A stretch of 64,000 nt of DNA from Rhizobium sp. NFR03 (GTDB lineage Bacteria; Pseudomonadota; Alphaproteobacteria; Rhizobiales; Rhizobiaceae), in contig NZ_FOGR01000002.1 of the NCBI RefSeq assembly GCF_900111275.1, forward strand, positions 124,001 to 188,000. The letters are read 5' to 3'. Both the position numbers and the translations under genes were made by a program. Position 1 is the stretch's first letter; each line of letters begins with the position of its first letter. The notes beneath the pieces were generated by a model. The model did no database searches, had not been told where the DNA came from, and saw only the letters and a program-made list of their open reading frames with translations. This document shows positions 27,047 through 38,682 of this stretch, one piece after another.

Positions 27047-28866
27047 GTCGTCGTTTCCGTGCTGTCAACCAGATCTTCAAGAGTGGCGGCCGGCTGGCTG
27101 CCCTGGAGATTGTGAAGGCGAGCGTAAAGCCCGTCCTTGCGATCCGCAAGCTCCGTATGCGAGCCTTCCTCGACCACGAGCCCGTCGCGCATGACGATGA
27201 TCTTGTCGGCGTTGACGATGGTGGAGAGACGGTGCGCGATCACCACGACGGTACGGCCGTCCATGGCATGGTCCAGTGCCTTCTGCACCGCGGATTCCGA
27301 TTCGGTGTCGAGCGAGGACGTCGCCTCGTCCAGAAGCAGAATGGGTGCGCGCCGCACGAGCGCGCGGGCGATGGAGAGCCGCTGACGCTGTCCGCCCGAC
27401 AGTGTCACGCCGTTTTCGCCGACCGGCGTATCGTAGCCCTGCGGCTGGGCGAGAATGAAGTCATGCGCATAGGCGAGCCGTGCGGCCTCGTAGACCTCTT
27501 CGTCGGTTGCCTCCGGCCGCCCGTAGCGGATGTTGTCGCCGATCGAGCCCTCGAACAGGTAAGGCTGCTGGGAGACGTAAGCCAGCCCGTTGCGCAGCGA
27601 CAGTTTCGTGATGTGGGCGATGTCCTGCCCGTCGATCAGGATTTCGCCGACGGAGGGATCGTAGAAGCGCGGAATGAGGCTGATGACCGTCGATTTGCCG
27701 GCGCCGGAAGGGCCGACCAGCGCCGTGGTCTTGCCGCCTTCCGCAACGAAGCTGACGCCCTTGAGGATCTCGTCGCCATTTCCATAGGCGAAGTGCACAT
27801 TGTTGAACGTGATCGTCGCGGACGACACCTCCAGCGCCTTCGCATCCGGCTGGTCGCGCTGGTGCGGCACCGTGTCGAGGACTTCGTAGATCATCCGCGC
27901 ATTGACGGCGGCGCGCTCCAGCGACACCTGCAGGCGCGCAAGACGACGGGCCGGATCGTAGGCCATCAGGAGGGCGGTGACGAAGGAGAAGAAGGCGCCC
28001 GGCGGCACATTGTCGTAGATCGAGCGGAAGGCGGCATAGCCGAGAACGCTGGCGATCGCGAAGCCCGCAAAGGTCTCCGTCATCGGCGCGGTGCGCTCGG
28101 ACAGGCGGGCGATCCGGTTCGCGCGGTTCTCCGCACGCTGGATGATCGCCTCGACCTTGCCCTTCAGCTGCTCCTCCATGGTGAAGGCCTTGACGATCGT
28201 GATGCCCTGGATCGTCTCCTGCATGGCGCCGAGAACATGGCTGTTGATCTCGACCGATTCGCGCGTCGCGTTGCGCAGGCGGCGCGACACGTAGCGAAGG
28301 CCGATCAGCAGCGGCGGAGCGATGAGGAAGACGATGATCGTCAGCACCCAGTCCTTGCCGAGCATGACGCCAATCAGCGCGATCAGCGTCAGGAGATCGC
28401 GTGCGATCGAGGTGACCGTCATGTTCAGCACGTCGCGGATGCCTGAAACGTTCTGGCTGATCTTGGCGGAGATGCGGGCGGAGCGGGCATCGGTGAAGTA
28501 GCCGACGCTGAGCGCCATCAGGTGGGAATAGAGCCGGCGCTGATAGCTGGCGACGATGTTGTTGCCGATCTTCGACAGAGCGACAGCCTGCCCGTAGGTG
28601 GCAAAGCCGCGCACGACAAAGGCGATGAAGATGGCGGCGCAGATGATAAGCACCATGTCGGCGCGCTTGTTGGCGAACGCCTCGTTGACGACGGCTTCCA
28701 TGATCCAGGCGGTAAACGCCGTCGATGCCGCGACCAGCGCGAGGCAGGCGATGGCGAACAGATAGCCCTTGATATGTGCCCGCCCGTTTTCCTGCGCCAC
28801 CCGCTTGAGCACGCTGGTGATCGTCTCGGCGTCCACTGGCGTGTGCTTCTTCTTCTGATCTTTCAA
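27043..28866 (-). CDS. MsbA-like ABC exporter (fused permease-ATPase)
   Basis: A 607-residue half-transporter that would dimerise in the inner membrane. Six membrane helices (about residues 30-310) are followed by an ATPase domain with Walker [10 protein letters not shown] near 395, the Q-loop, signature [15 protein letters not shown], Walker [14 protein letters not shown], and the H-loop VIAHRLST. It resembles the MsbA/lipid exporter group; the substrate is not decided by sequence. The start appears to be TTG at 28866, preceded by GGGAAAGAG. A GTG about 12 codons later is an alternative. It heads a transcript with dapB and probably gpmA. Confidence 0.9.
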   Translation of the reverse strand: MKDQKKKHTPVDAETITSVLKRVAQENGRAHIKGYLFAIACLALVAASTAFTAWIMEAVVNEAFANKRADMVLIICAAIFIAFVVRGFATYGQAVALSKIGNNIVASYQRRLYSHLMALSVGYFTDARSARISAKISQNVSGIRDVLNMTVTSIARDLLTLIALIGVMLGKDWVLTIIVFLIAPPLLIGLRYVSRRLRNATRESVEINSHVLGAMQETIQGITIVKAFTMEEQLKGKVEAIIQRAENRANRIARLSERTAPMTETFAGFAIASVLGYAAFRSIYDNVPPGAFFSFVTALLMAYDPARRLARLQVSLERAAVNARMIYEVLDTVPHQRDQPDAKALEVSSATITFNNVHFAYGNGDEILKGVSFVAEGGKTTALVGPSGAGKSTVISLIPRFYDPSVGEILIDGQDIAHITKLSLRNGLAYVSQQPYLFEGSIGDNIRYGRPEATDEEVYEAARLAYAHDFILAQPQGYDTPVGENGVTLSGGQRQRLSIARALVRRAPILLLDEATSSLDTESESAVQKALDHAMDGRTVVVIAHRLSTIVNADKIIVMRDGLVVEEGSHTELADRKDGLYARLHNLQGSQPAATLEDLVDSTETTT

Positions 28867-28990
28867 AAGCTCTTTCCCTGACCGGGCGGTTCTTCGATCC
28901 GATGCTTGCGCCGCGCTCTATAGTGCCTCCCGAGCCGTTTGGCGAGTCTCGGCCCTTTTCGCAGGCATCACCCGGTTCATTCGGCCCCGG

Positions 28991-30016
28991 TCAGGCCTTC
29001 CAGTGACGCCCTGTCGTGGCCACGCCGAAGCGCGCCGGGGTCTGCGCGAAGGCCGCAAGACCGGCAAGGGCTGCAAAGGGATGGGTGACCACATAAGTCG
29101 GGATCGAGCGCATCAGCGCCGAATGCGGCGCCTTATCCTCGAAAGCGGCCCGGAACTCCGGCTGTTGCAAGGCGGGCAGGATCTTCTGGGAAATGCCGCC
29201 GGCGAGATAGACGCCGCCGCGGGCCATGAAGATCAGCGCCATATCGCCCGCCACGCGGCCGAGATAGCGGGCAAAGAGCGACAGCGTTTCGACGCAGGCC
29301 TTGTCGGTGCCGGCAAGGGCTGCCGACGTGACCTCGGCCGGGTCCGTATGCTCGGGCGTGAGCCCGTCCGTCTGGCAGATCGCCTGATAGATATTGACGA
29401 TGCCGCGACCGCAGAGAAGCTGCTCGGCGGAGATCCGGCCCTCGATCGTTTCCAGATGCGGCCAGATCGCCGTATCGCGCGGCGTGCGCGGGCCGATGTC
29501 CACATGGCCGCCTTCGCCGGGCACCGGAAAATAGGTGGAATGCGTGTGCAGAAGACCGGCAACGCCAAGGCCCGTGCCGGGCCCGAGAACCGCGCAGGAG
29601 GCGCTTTCCAGAGGCTCGCCGACACCGATCTGCGCGCAGTCGCTCTTGGCGATGGCGGCCACGGCCAGCGCCTGCGCCTCGAAATCGTTGAGAACGATGA
29701 CGTCCGACAGGCCAAGCGTCGCGATCATGTCGGCCGGCGTGATGACCCAGCCCGCATTGGTCAGGGGAATTTCGTCGCCCTTGACCGGGGCGGCGACCGC
29801 GATGATGGCCGAACGCGGGCGGAGGGTGGCTTGCGGGAGAATGCTGGTTTCGAGCGCGGCCTGAATGCTCGGATAGCCCCCGGTCGGCACCACGGGAAAC
29901 ACCACGGGCTCCGAGGTCTCGTCGTTCAGCAGCGCGAAACGGGCATTGGTGCCGCCGATGTCGCCGATCAGGATGGGAAAGGCGAGGCCGGGAACCGTTT
30001 CTGCAGACGCGGACAT
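28991..30016 (-). CDS. glk: Glucokinase
   Basis: Phosphorylates glucose with ATP in the cytoplasm. The 341 residues belong to the E. coli Glk-type family: phosphate-binding [12 protein letters not shown] near residue 18, [12 protein letters not shown] near 108 with the catalytic Asp, [12 protein letters not shown] near 145, [10 protein letters not shown] near 167, and [10 protein letters not shown]. mgsA follows after about 100 bases on the same strand upstream of it, so the order of transcription is mepA-mgsA-glk. Coupling glucose phosphorylation with the methylglyoxal bypass is metabolically coherent. Confidence 0.95.
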   Translation of the reverse strand: MSASAETVPGLAFPILIGDIGGTNARFALLNDETSEPVVFPVVPTGGYPSIQAALETSILPQATLRPRSAIIAVAAPVKGDEIPLTNAGWVITPADMIATLGLSDVIVLNDFEAQALAVAAIAKSDCAQIGVGEPLESASCAVLGPGTGLGVAGLLHTHSTYFPVPGEGGHVDIGPRTPRDTAIWPHLETIEGRISAEQLLCGRGIVNIYQAICQTDGLTPEHTDPAEVTSAALAGTDKACVETLSLFARYLGRVAGDMALIFMARGGVYLAGGISQKILPALQQPEFRAAFEDKAPHSALMRSIPTYVVTHPFAALAGLAAFAQTPARFGVATTGRHWKA

Positions 30017-30120
30017 GAAACCTCCTGGATTGGATCAGCGGGCGGGCGGGAAGCGCTTCGCATGTTTTGCAAGGCCGCTCCAGTGCAAAAGTCGAAAAGG
30101 CGAGATATCGAGGCCGGCGC

Positions 30121-30501
30121 TCAGAGCGGTCGGAAATCCACCAGCCGCTCGGCCGTCGCGCGGTTGAGCGCCATGGGGATGTCGTAGACGGTCGCCAGTC
30201 GTGTCAGGGCCTTCACATCGACATCGTGCGGCAGCGCCGTCAGCGGATCGATGAAGAAGATGAGGAGATCGACATCGCCGGTCGCGATCAGTGCGCCGAT
30301 CTGCTGGTCGCCGCCGAGCGGTCCGCTTTTCAGCCGGGTCACATCGAGACCGGGGCAGGCCTCCTGAACGCGACCGCCCGTGGTGCCGGTGGCGACGATG
30401 CGCCATTCCGCCAGCACGCTCTGGTGAGCTCTGGCAAAGTCCGCCATGTCCTGTTTCTTCAGGTCATGCGCGATCAGCGCCATGCATTTGCGAGCCGTCA
30501 T
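30121..30501 (-). CDS. mgsA: Methylglyoxal synthase
   Basis: Converts dihydroxyacetone phosphate to methylglyoxal and phosphate, a bypass used when phosphorylated sugars build up. The 126 residues contain [21 protein letters not shown], and the active-site run [20 protein letters not shown] with the catalytic Asp followed by LIFFIDPL. The start at 30501 is preferred over 30531 because GGAGG lies six bases before it. It sits between mepA and glk on the minus strand. Confidence 0.96.
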   Translation of the reverse strand: MTARKCMALIAHDLKKQDMADFARAHQSVLAEWRIVATGTTGGRVQEACPGLDVTRLKSGPLGGDQQIGALIATGDVDLLIFFIDPLTALPHDVDVKALTRLATVYDIPMALNRATAERLVDFRPL

Positions 30502-30575
30502 TGCGTCCTCCGCGTGAACCTCTGCGCTCATATTTCCCGGAACCTAAATCGATTCAAGAGGAAAGTGAGGCTGGA

Positions 30576-31640
30576 TCACGGCGCGGAGCCGGCGCTCGGC
30601 CGCCGCGTGGGAACGGGAACGGACGGATCGGCGATCGCCGCTGGAGGCATGATTGCGTCGGGTGCGGCGGGAACGGACGCAGACACCGGGACAGCGCCGC
30701 CGAAGGTGGACGCTGCTTCCGACGAGGATGGCGCCGCCAGAACGCCGCTGCACGCCTGCGGCAGGTCTGACAGCATGACGAAGCGCGGCTTGACCGGCTT
30801 TGCGTTGGGGTTCGGCTTCGGCTTCGCCCACGGCTCCTGCGTGAACCACCAGGCGAGCGATTTGTCGCAGCCATCGCCGGGCGCCACGGCCGCCTGCGGC
30901 TTGCAGCCGGGCGAATCGGCCGGGCACTTGATGCGGATATGGAAATGCTCGTCGTGACCGTAGATCGGCCGGATCTTGCCCATCGACGTCCGGTCGCCGG
31001 TCCAGGTCTCGCACAGCTTCTTCTTGATCGCCGGGTTGACGAACACCCGATCGACCTCCGGCTCGGCTGCCGCCCGCATGACCAGCCGCGCATGGGTGGG
31101 CGTCCAGCGCTCCGGGTTCACGGTGAGGAATTTCGTCTTGTCCAGCATGGACACGAAGGGCTTGTTCTCGCGTTCCGCCACGCTCATCGGCCGCGCGGGC
31201 TTTGGCTGGAACCAGATGTCCGCATCGAGCCCGATCTGGTGGGAGGCATGGCCGGTCAGCATCGGCCCGCCGCGCGGCTGCGAGATATCGCCGAGCAGAA
31301 TGCCCGATCCCCAGCCGATCTCGGCCGCATCGCGCGAGAACCGCTCCAGAAACGCGATCATGTGTGGATTGCCCCAGCGGCGATTGCGCGAGAGGCGCAT
31401 GGCCTGCCAGGTCGGCCCGTCGGCCGGCAGCGCGACCGCACCCGAAAGGCACCCCTTGGCGTAGGAGCCTAAGGAGGCCGGCGCCGTCCTGCTGGGAAGC
31501 GTCATGCCGCCGAACAGCTGCTTGGCCGTCTGCGGCTCTGCCGACAAGGCCGGCTCTAGGCCAAGCGGCAGGATCAGGGCGGCGGCGATGAACGCTCTGG
31601 CCGCCCATCCGGTCGAGTATCTTGCGAAAGACGATGTCAT
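30576..31640 (-). CDS. mepA: Penicillin-insensitive murein endopeptidase
   Basis: A periplasmic LAS-family metallopeptidase that cuts cross-bridges in peptidoglycan. The 354 residues start with a signal peptide (hydrophobic AFIAAALILPLGL, then ALSAEP). Zinc ligands are visible in HASHQIGLDADIWF and in GHDEHFHIRI near residue 222, and paired cysteines are present in the fold. The last 60 residues are Ala/Pro/Ser-rich and low complexity, longer than in E. coli MepA (274). The stop is 74 bases before mgsA on the same strand. Confidence 0.94.
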   Translation of the reverse strand: MTSSFARYSTGWAARAFIAAALILPLGLEPALSAEPQTAKQLFGGMTLPSRTAPASLGSYAKGCLSGAVALPADGPTWQAMRLSRNRRWGNPHMIAFLERFSRDAAEIGWGSGILLGDISQPRGGPMLTGHASHQIGLDADIWFQPKPARPMSVAERENKPFVSMLDKTKFLTVNPERWTPTHARLVMRAAAEPEVDRVFVNPAIKKKLCETWTGDRTSMGKIRPIYGHDEHFHIRIKCPADSPGCKPQAAVAPGDGCDKSLAWWFTQEPWAKPKPNPNAKPVKPRFVMLSDLPQACSGVLAAPSSSEAASTFGGAVPVSASVPAAPDAIMPPAAIADPSVPVPTRRPSAGSAP

Positions 31641-31838
31641 GCGGTCTGTCCGGTGTTGTCGGGATCGGGCGTAGGCGGGCGGGGTCGTCAGGAAGGATCT
31701 GTCTCACACGGTCTTTGTGTCAGACTTGCGGTCAAGCCGATGTGAAGGCAGATTTCGTGCAGTGCGATAAGCGCCGTCTGTCAATCGGCCGTATTTTGCC
31801 TATTGTGTGCCCCAGACGCGACCAAGGAGACGAACCGC

Positions 31839-33743
31839 ATGCGGCAGAAGACGAGCAGGACGACACCGGCACTGACCTTTGGCACCCTGGCCTTCATTGC
31901 CGCCGCCTTCCTCGCCACCTCCGTCGCACGCCCCGTGCAGGCGCAGGATCTGCAATGGCGCCACGGCATGTCGACGGTGGGCGAGCTGAAATATCCGGAA
32001 GGGTTCAAGAAGTTCGACTATGTGAATGCGGAGGCGCCGAAGGGGGGCGAGGTCCGGCTGGCCACCATGGGCACGTTCGATACGTTCAACCCGGTTCTGG
32101 CCAAAGGCGAGTTGGCCGCCGGGGTCACGGGACCCGTTTCCAGCGCTTCCGGCATGTCCGTCGGTCTCGTTTTCGAAACTCTGATGAAGCCCTCCATGGA
32201 CGAGGTTCTCACGGACTATGGTCTGCTCGCCGAGGCCGTCGCCTATCCCGATGATGTTGCATGGGCGAAGTTCCGTCTCCGGCCGGAAGCGACGTGGGCC
32301 GACGGCAAGCCGGTGACGCCGGAGGACGTGATCTTCAGCTTCGACAAGGCCAAGGAACTCGACCCCAAGGCGGCATCCTATTACGGCCATATCACCAAGG
32401 TGGAGAAGACCGGCGAGCGGGAAGTGACCTTCTCTTTCGACGAGGTCGGAAACAGGGAATTGCCAAAGGCGGCAGGCGGCCTCATCATCGTACCCAAACA
32501 CTGGTGGGAGGGAAAGGATGCTGAAGGGCGGCCGCGCGACATCTCGCGCACCACGCTCGAAATGCCCATGGGCTCCGGGCCGTACAAGATCGCATCCATG
32601 AAAGCCGGTTCGGCGGTCCGTTACGAATTGCGGGACGACTATTGGGGGAAGAACCTGAACGTCAATGTCGGGCACAACAACTTCAGAACCATCAGCTTCA
32701 CCTATTTCGCTGACCTCGACGTCGCTTTCGAAGCCTTCCGGTCCGGTAACGCGAATTACCGCTGGGAGAATTCAGCGCGACGCTGGGCGACATCCTACGA
32801 TTTTCCAGCGGTCAAGGATGGCCGGATCAAGCTGGAGCGGTTGGAGAACGATGATCGCGACAGCGGCGTCATGGTGGGCTTCATCCTTAACCTGCGGCGT
32901 GATCCGTTCAAGGATGTCAGGGTAAGAGAGGCTCTCAACTACGCATTCGATTTCGAGGAGTTGAAACGGACGATCTTCTACAATGAGTATGATCGCGTCG
33001 ACAGCTTCTTCTTCCCGACCGAGTTGGCATCTTCAGGGCTTCCGCAGGGGCGTGAACTGGAGATCCTCACGGAGCTGAAGGACAAGGTTCCCGCGACCGT
33101 CTTTACCAAACCTTATGCCAATCCCGTCGGCGGAGACCCGGCAAAGCTTCGGGACAATCTGCGCAAGGCCATCGGCCTTGTGAAGGAGGCTGGCTACGAG
33201 CTGAAAAACAACCAGATGATCGAGACGAAGACGGGCAAGCCGCTGACATTCGAGATCCTGCTCGACGGCACGACGATCGAACGTGTCGCTTTGCCCTTCA
33301 GCCAGAACCTGCGAAAGATCGGCATCGAGGCGCGGGTTCGCACTGTCGATAGCTCGCAATACACCAATCGCTGGCGGTCCAAGGACTTCGACGTCATCTA
33401 TCTGGGCTGGGCGCAGTCTCTCAACCCGGGCAACGAGCAGACGGAATATTGGGGCACGGCGGCCGCCACGCGCGAAGGATCGCAGAATTATTCCGGTCTT
33501 GCCGATCCGGGTGTCGATGCGCTGATCCGCAAGGTGATATTCGCGAAGGATCGTGACGACCTCGTTGCGGCGACCAAGGCGCTCGACCGTGTTCTTCTCG
33601 CCAAGCAGATCGTCATTCCGACCTACGCCTCGCGCGACATGCGGATCGCCTATTCCAAGGACCTGACCCATCCCGAAAATCTGCCGGAATATGCTGTCGG
33701 CTTTCCCGCGATCTGGTGGTCGGCTTCCGCGAAAGCTCCATGA
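31839..33743 (+). CDS. yejA: Peptide ABC transporter, periplasmic binding protein YejA
   Basis: A 634-residue SBP family 5 protein that captures peptides for the YejBEF importer. Signal peptide: LTFGTLAFIAAAFLATSV followed by cleavage after VQAQ. The family's features are clear: KYPEGFKKFDYVNAEAPKGG after the leader, TFDTFNPVLAKG, MGSGPYKI and LPKHW-like PKHWWEG. AAGGAGAC at 31823-31830 sets the start. Known relatives import microcin C and, in rhizobia and Brucella, contribute to tolerance or uptake of antimicrobial peptides including plant NCR peptides. Confidence 0.95.
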   Translation: MRQKTSRTTPALTFGTLAFIAAAFLATSVARPVQAQDLQWRHGMSTVGELKYPEGFKKFDYVNAEAPKGGEVRLATMGTFDTFNPVLAKGELAAGVTGPVSSASGMSVGLVFETLMKPSMDEVLTDYGLLAEAVAYPDDVAWAKFRLRPEATWADGKPVTPEDVIFSFDKAKELDPKAASYYGHITKVEKTGEREVTFSFDEVGNRELPKAAGGLIIVPKHWWEGKDAEGRPRDISRTTLEMPMGSGPYKIASMKAGSAVRYELRDDYWGKNLNVNVGHNNFRTISFTYFADLDVAFEAFRSGNANYRWENSARRWATSYDFPAVKDGRIKLERLENDDRDSGVMVGFILNLRRDPFKDVRVREALNYAFDFEELKRTIFYNEYDRVDSFFFPTELASSGLPQGRELEILTELKDKVPATVFTKPYANPVGGDPAKLRDNLRKAIGLVKEAGYELKNNQMIETKTGKPLTFEILLDGTTIERVALPFSQNLRKIGIEARVRTVDSSQYTNRWRSKDFDVIYLGWAQSLNPGNEQTEYWGTAAATREGSQNYSGLADPGVDALIRKVIFAKDRDDLVAATKALDRVLLAKQIVIPTYASRDMRIAYSKDLTHPENLPEYAVGFPAIWWSASAKAP

Positions 33744-33935
33744 AAGCCTTGCGCGTCAAACTGGCCTGCTTTTCATAGGCACGCCGCGAATCAGGAACGG
33801 GAATGTTAGCGCATTGATGGAATATTGGAAAATCGGCCCGCAAATCCGGTCGGACACCGGGAAGAGAGGCCATAGCGGCGTCATCGACAACGCCATCATG
33901 TCGGTCGCCGGCGTGCGGGCCGGGGTGACAGTCTG
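33744..33935. other. yejA-yejB intercistronic region
   Basis: A 192-base gap within the importer operon. It contains short inverted repeats, for example GGCGT...ACGCC around 33870-33890, but no terminator with a T run. No gene is convincing here. Such gaps after binding-protein genes often hold structures that stabilise the upstream mRNA. Confidence 0.4.
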
Positions 33936-35027
33936 ATGGGCGGTTATATCCTGCGCCGTCTGTTCCTGATGATCCCGACGATCATCGGTATCATGGCCAT
34001 TTCCTTTGCCATCGTCCAGTTTGCTCCCGGCGGTCCGGTCGAGCAGGTCATCGCCGACCTCACCGGGCCGAACCAGGGCGGCGATCGCCTGTCCGGCGGC
34101 GGTAGCGATCTCGCGGGCGCCTCCGGCGGCGACCAGAGCGGCGGGAGCTATCGCGGCGCGCAGGGCCTCGATCCCGATTTCATCGCCAAGCTCGAAAAGC
34201 AGTTCGGTTTCGACAAGCCGCCGCTGGAGCGCTTCCTCACGATGATGTGGAACTATGCGCGCTTCGATTTCGGCGAGAGCTTCTTCCGCAACACATCGGT
34301 CATCGACCTCATCCTCGACAAGATGCCTGTCTCGATCTCGCTCGGCCTGTGGATCCTGATCCTCTCTTACGCGATCTCGATTCCGCTCGGCATCAAGAAG
34401 GCCGTATCGGACGGCTCGCGCTTCGACGTGTGGACCTCCGGCATCGTCATCGTCGGCTATGCCGTGCCGGGCTTCCTGTTCGGCATCCTGCTGATCGTGC
34501 TGTTTGCCGGCGGCTCCTTTCTCGACTGGTTTCCGCTGCGCGGCCTCGTCTCGGACAATTTCAGCCAGCTCAACTGGTGGCAGAAGATCCTCGACTATCT
34601 CTGGCACATGACGCTGCCGCTGATCACGCTGCTGCTGTCGGCCTTCGCCACCACGACGCTGCTCACCAAGAATTCCTTCATCGACGAGATCCGCAAGCAA
34701 TATGTCGTTACCGCGCGCGCCAAGGGGCTGGCGGAGCGGCAGGTGCTCTATCGCCACGTCTTTCGCAACGCCATGCTGATCATCATCGCTGGCTTCCCCG
34801 CCGCCTTCATCTCCGCCTTCTTCACAGGCTCGCTTTTGACCGAATACATCTTCTCGCTCGATGGCCTCGGTCGTCTGGGCTATGACGCCGTGGTCAAGCG
34901 CGACTATCCGATCGTCTTCGGCACGCTCTTCATCTTCTCGCTGATGGGCCTCGTCGTGAGCCTGCTGTCCGACCTCATCTACACCTGGGTCGACCCGCGC
35001 ATCGATTTCGAGCGGAGGGACGTCTGA
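33936..35027 (+). CDS. yejB: Peptide ABC transporter permease YejB
   Basis: A 363-residue inner-membrane permease of the DppB type with about six helices. The N-terminal motif [16 protein letters not shown] is typical. A Gly/Ser/Asp-rich periplasmic linker (about residues 48-75) precedes [17 protein letters not shown]. The EAA-type loop that contacts the ATPase appears as [20 protein letters not shown] near 252. The stop overlaps the yejE start (ATGA at 35027), indicating coupling. Confidence 0.95.
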   Translation: MGGYILRRLFLMIPTIIGIMAISFAIVQFAPGGPVEQVIADLTGPNQGGDRLSGGGSDLAGASGGDQSGGSYRGAQGLDPDFIAKLEKQFGFDKPPLERFLTMMWNYARFDFGESFFRNTSVIDLILDKMPVSISLGLWILILSYAISIPLGIKKAVSDGSRFDVWTSGIVIVGYAVPGFLFGILLIVLFAGGSFLDWFPLRGLVSDNFSQLNWWQKILDYLWHMTLPLITLLLSAFATTTLLTKNSFIDEIRKQYVVTARAKGLAERQVLYRHVFRNAMLIIIAGFPAAFISAFFTGSLLTEYIFSLDGLGRLGYDAVVKRDYPIVFGTLFIFSLMGLVVSLLSDLIYTWVDPRIDFERRDV

Positions 35028-36169
35028 TGACGGATATCGCCGCAAACACTGCCATCCTGCCCGGCGCGAAACCCGGCCGGCTGTCGCCCGTCGCAAGGCG
35101 GCGCTGGGAGAACTTCAAGGCCAACCGGCGCGGCTACTGGTCGCTCTGGATCTTTCTCGCGCTCTTTGGCTTCAGCCTTTGCGCCGAGTTCATCGCCAAC
35201 GACCGGCCGATCCTCGTCTCCTACAAGGGCGAAATGCTGGTGCCCGTGCTGGTGAATTATCCGGAAGAAAAGTTCGGCGGCTTTCTGGCCGAGACCGATT
35301 ATGCCTCCGACTTCATCCGAGAAGAGATCGAGGCGAATGGCTGGATGGTCTGGCCGCCGATCCGCTATTCCTACCGCAGCGCCAATTCCAACATCCCGCA
35401 CTCAGCGCCCACGGCGCCCTTCTGGACGATGAGTGCTGCGGAACGCTGCTCCGGCTATCCGCAGGGGGAGGCCGATCGCGGCTGCACGCTCGGCAATTTC
35501 AACTGGCTCGGCACCGACGATCAGGCGCGCGACGTCGCCGCCCGCACGATCTACGGCTTTCGCATCTCTGTGCTTTTCGGTCTCGCGCTCACCATCGCGT
35601 CGGCCGTCGTCGGCGTCACCGCCGGCGCGATCCAGGGCTATTTCGGCGGATGGACCGACCTGTTGATGCAGCGCTTCATCGAAATCTGGTCATCCATGCC
35701 GGTGCTCTACATCCTTCTGATTATCGCGGCGATCCTGCCGCCCGGCTTCTTCGTGCTGCTCGGCATCATGCTGCTCTTCTCCTGGGTCGGCTTCGTCGGT
35801 GTGGTGCGGGCGGAGTTCCTGCGGGCGCGCAACTTCGAATATGTCCGCGCTGCCCGGGCACTCGGCGTCGGCAACGCGACGATCATGTGGCGGCACCTTC
35901 TGCCGAACGCGATGGTGGCCACGCTCACCTTTCTGCCTTTCATCCTCTCGGGCTCCATCACCACGCTCACCTCGCTCGACTTCCTCGGCTTCGGCATGCC
36001 CCCTGGCTCGCCGTCTCTCGGAGAGCTGATCGCGCAGGGCAAGTCCAACCTCCAGGCCCCCTGGCTCGGCCTCACCGCCTTTCTGGTGATGTCGGTCATG
36101 CTGTCGCTGCTGATCTTCATCGGCGAGGCCGCGCGGGACGCGTTCGATCCGAGAAAGACGTTCGGATGA
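35027..36169 (+). CDS. yejE: Peptide ABC transporter permease YejE
   Basis: A 380-residue permease partner of YejB (DppC type). One N-terminal helix (YWSLWIFLALFGFSLCAEFI) is followed by a large periplasmic segment of about 120 residues, then five helices. The ATPase contact loop YVRAARALGVGNATIMWRHL is near 280. SGSITTLTSLDFLGFGMPPG near 310 is typical of the family. In other bacteria yejF follows directly; here a two-gene toxin-antitoxin module intervenes. Confidence 0.95.
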   Translation: MTDIAANTAILPGAKPGRLSPVARRRWENFKANRRGYWSLWIFLALFGFSLCAEFIANDRPILVSYKGEMLVPVLVNYPEEKFGGFLAETDYASDFIREEIEANGWMVWPPIRYSYRSANSNIPHSAPTAPFWTMSAAERCSGYPQGEADRGCTLGNFNWLGTDDQARDVAARTIYGFRISVLFGLALTIASAVVGVTAGAIQGYFGGWTDLLMQRFIEIWSSMPVLYILLIIAAILPPGFFVLLGIMLLFSWVGFVGVVRAEFLRARNFEYVRAARALGVGNATIMWRHLLPNAMVATLTFLPFILSGSITTLTSLDFLGFGMPPGSPSLGELIAQGKSNLQAPWLGLTAFLVMSVMLSLLIFIGEAARDAFDPRKTFG

Positions 36170-36227
36170 TCTCGCCAGACACCTCGGCAAGGAATATGAT
36201 GGATGCGACTCTTGCTGGAGCACGGAC

Positions 36228-36530
36228 ATGAACAAGATCGTTCGCGAATTTTATCCCGTGTCGAGCCTTCCAGACGATCTCAAAGCCGGGCTGGACGAAG
36301 ATGCGCTTGTCCGTATCGTTATCGAGGAAACGCCGGAGGACAGGTCTGGATCGCCTGAAACGATGTGGGCTGGCTATCCCGATGACGAAGAGGCATCGCG
36401 CCCGGTGGCGTCTATCACCGAAGTGCTTGAGGGGATCCGTCTCTACAAGGCAAGCCACCCCTCTACCGAGACGGAAGAAGAGGTCGTGCGTCGCATTCGG
36501 GAACTCCGCGACGAGTGGGATGACGAATGA
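36228..36530 (+). CDS. Putative antitoxin partner of the PIN toxin
   Basis: A 100-residue acidic protein. It opens with a beta-rich segment (IVREFYPVSSLPDDLKAGL, VRIVIEETPE) and ends in a charged helix TEEEVVRRIRELRDEWDDE. This layout resembles small antitoxins that accompany PIN toxins, with a terminal helix covering the toxin active site; that is an inference from arrangement. GGAG precedes the ATG. The stop overlaps the toxin start by 4 bases (ATGA at 36527). It lies 58 bases after yejE. Confidence 0.7.
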   Translation: MNKIVREFYPVSSLPDDLKAGLDEDALVRIVIEETPEDRSGSPETMWAGYPDDEEASRPVASITEVLEGIRLYKASHPSTETEEEVVRRIRELRDEWDDE

Positions 36531-37020
36531 CGATTGCGTCACGCGTCTATCTGGATACCAGCGCCTTCATCTTTGCCGTCGAAGAGACATCCGTTCGCTC
36601 GGATCTCATCAATGCGATGTTCTCCGCGTCCGCTAAACTCGCTATGCCTATGCTGGTGACAAGCGAACTGACCCTTGCCGAGGTGCTCGTCAAGCCCTAC
36701 CGGGATGCCGACGATGTTCTCATTCGCCGTTACGAGGATCTTGTCCGCTCCAGTCGGACGCTCGTCTTGCAGCCGGTCGCACGGCGAACGTTGAAATATG
36801 CCGCCTATTTACGCACACGCAACCGCATGAAGCTGCCGGATGCCGTTCATCTATCGACGGCCGTCGGATCGCGTTGCACCCACTTCCTCACTGCGGACGA
36901 TGGCCTGCGGAAATGTCGTACAGCCGATCATGCCGGCCTGGGTATGGTTGGACTGGCTCCAATGACGATGGCCGCCCGCGACATCCCCACACTCACCACC
37001 CTTCTGGAATCCCTAGCCTC

Positions 37021-37024
<4 letters not shown>
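36527..37024 (+). CDS. PIN-domain ribonuclease toxin (VapC-like)
   Basis: A 165-residue PIN nuclease. The four acidic metal-binding positions are visible: Asp10 in VYLDTSAF, Glu near 46-51 in SELTLAEVL, Asp near 104 in MKLPDAVHLSTA, and Asp near 123 in FLTADDGL. VapC toxins of this fold usually cut tRNA or rRNA. It is coupled to the antitoxin upstream (ATGA) and its stop overlaps the yejF start at 37021-37024 (ATGA), so yejF translation may depend on it. Confidence 0.88.
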
Positions 37025-38649
<1,625 letters not shown>

Positions 38650-38682
38650 CCGCAACCGCCAAGACATAGTCCGAGAATCAGC

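Noticed and set aside
27112-28446. A 444-codon plus-strand frame opposite the ABC exporter
   Set aside because: Antisense to a clear ATPase-permease gene; composition is typical of a reverse-complement artefact.
33691-33936. An 81-codon frame covering the yejA-yejB gap
   Set aside because: It starts inside yejA in another frame, has no ribosome-binding site, and its sequence is unlike any family I recognise.
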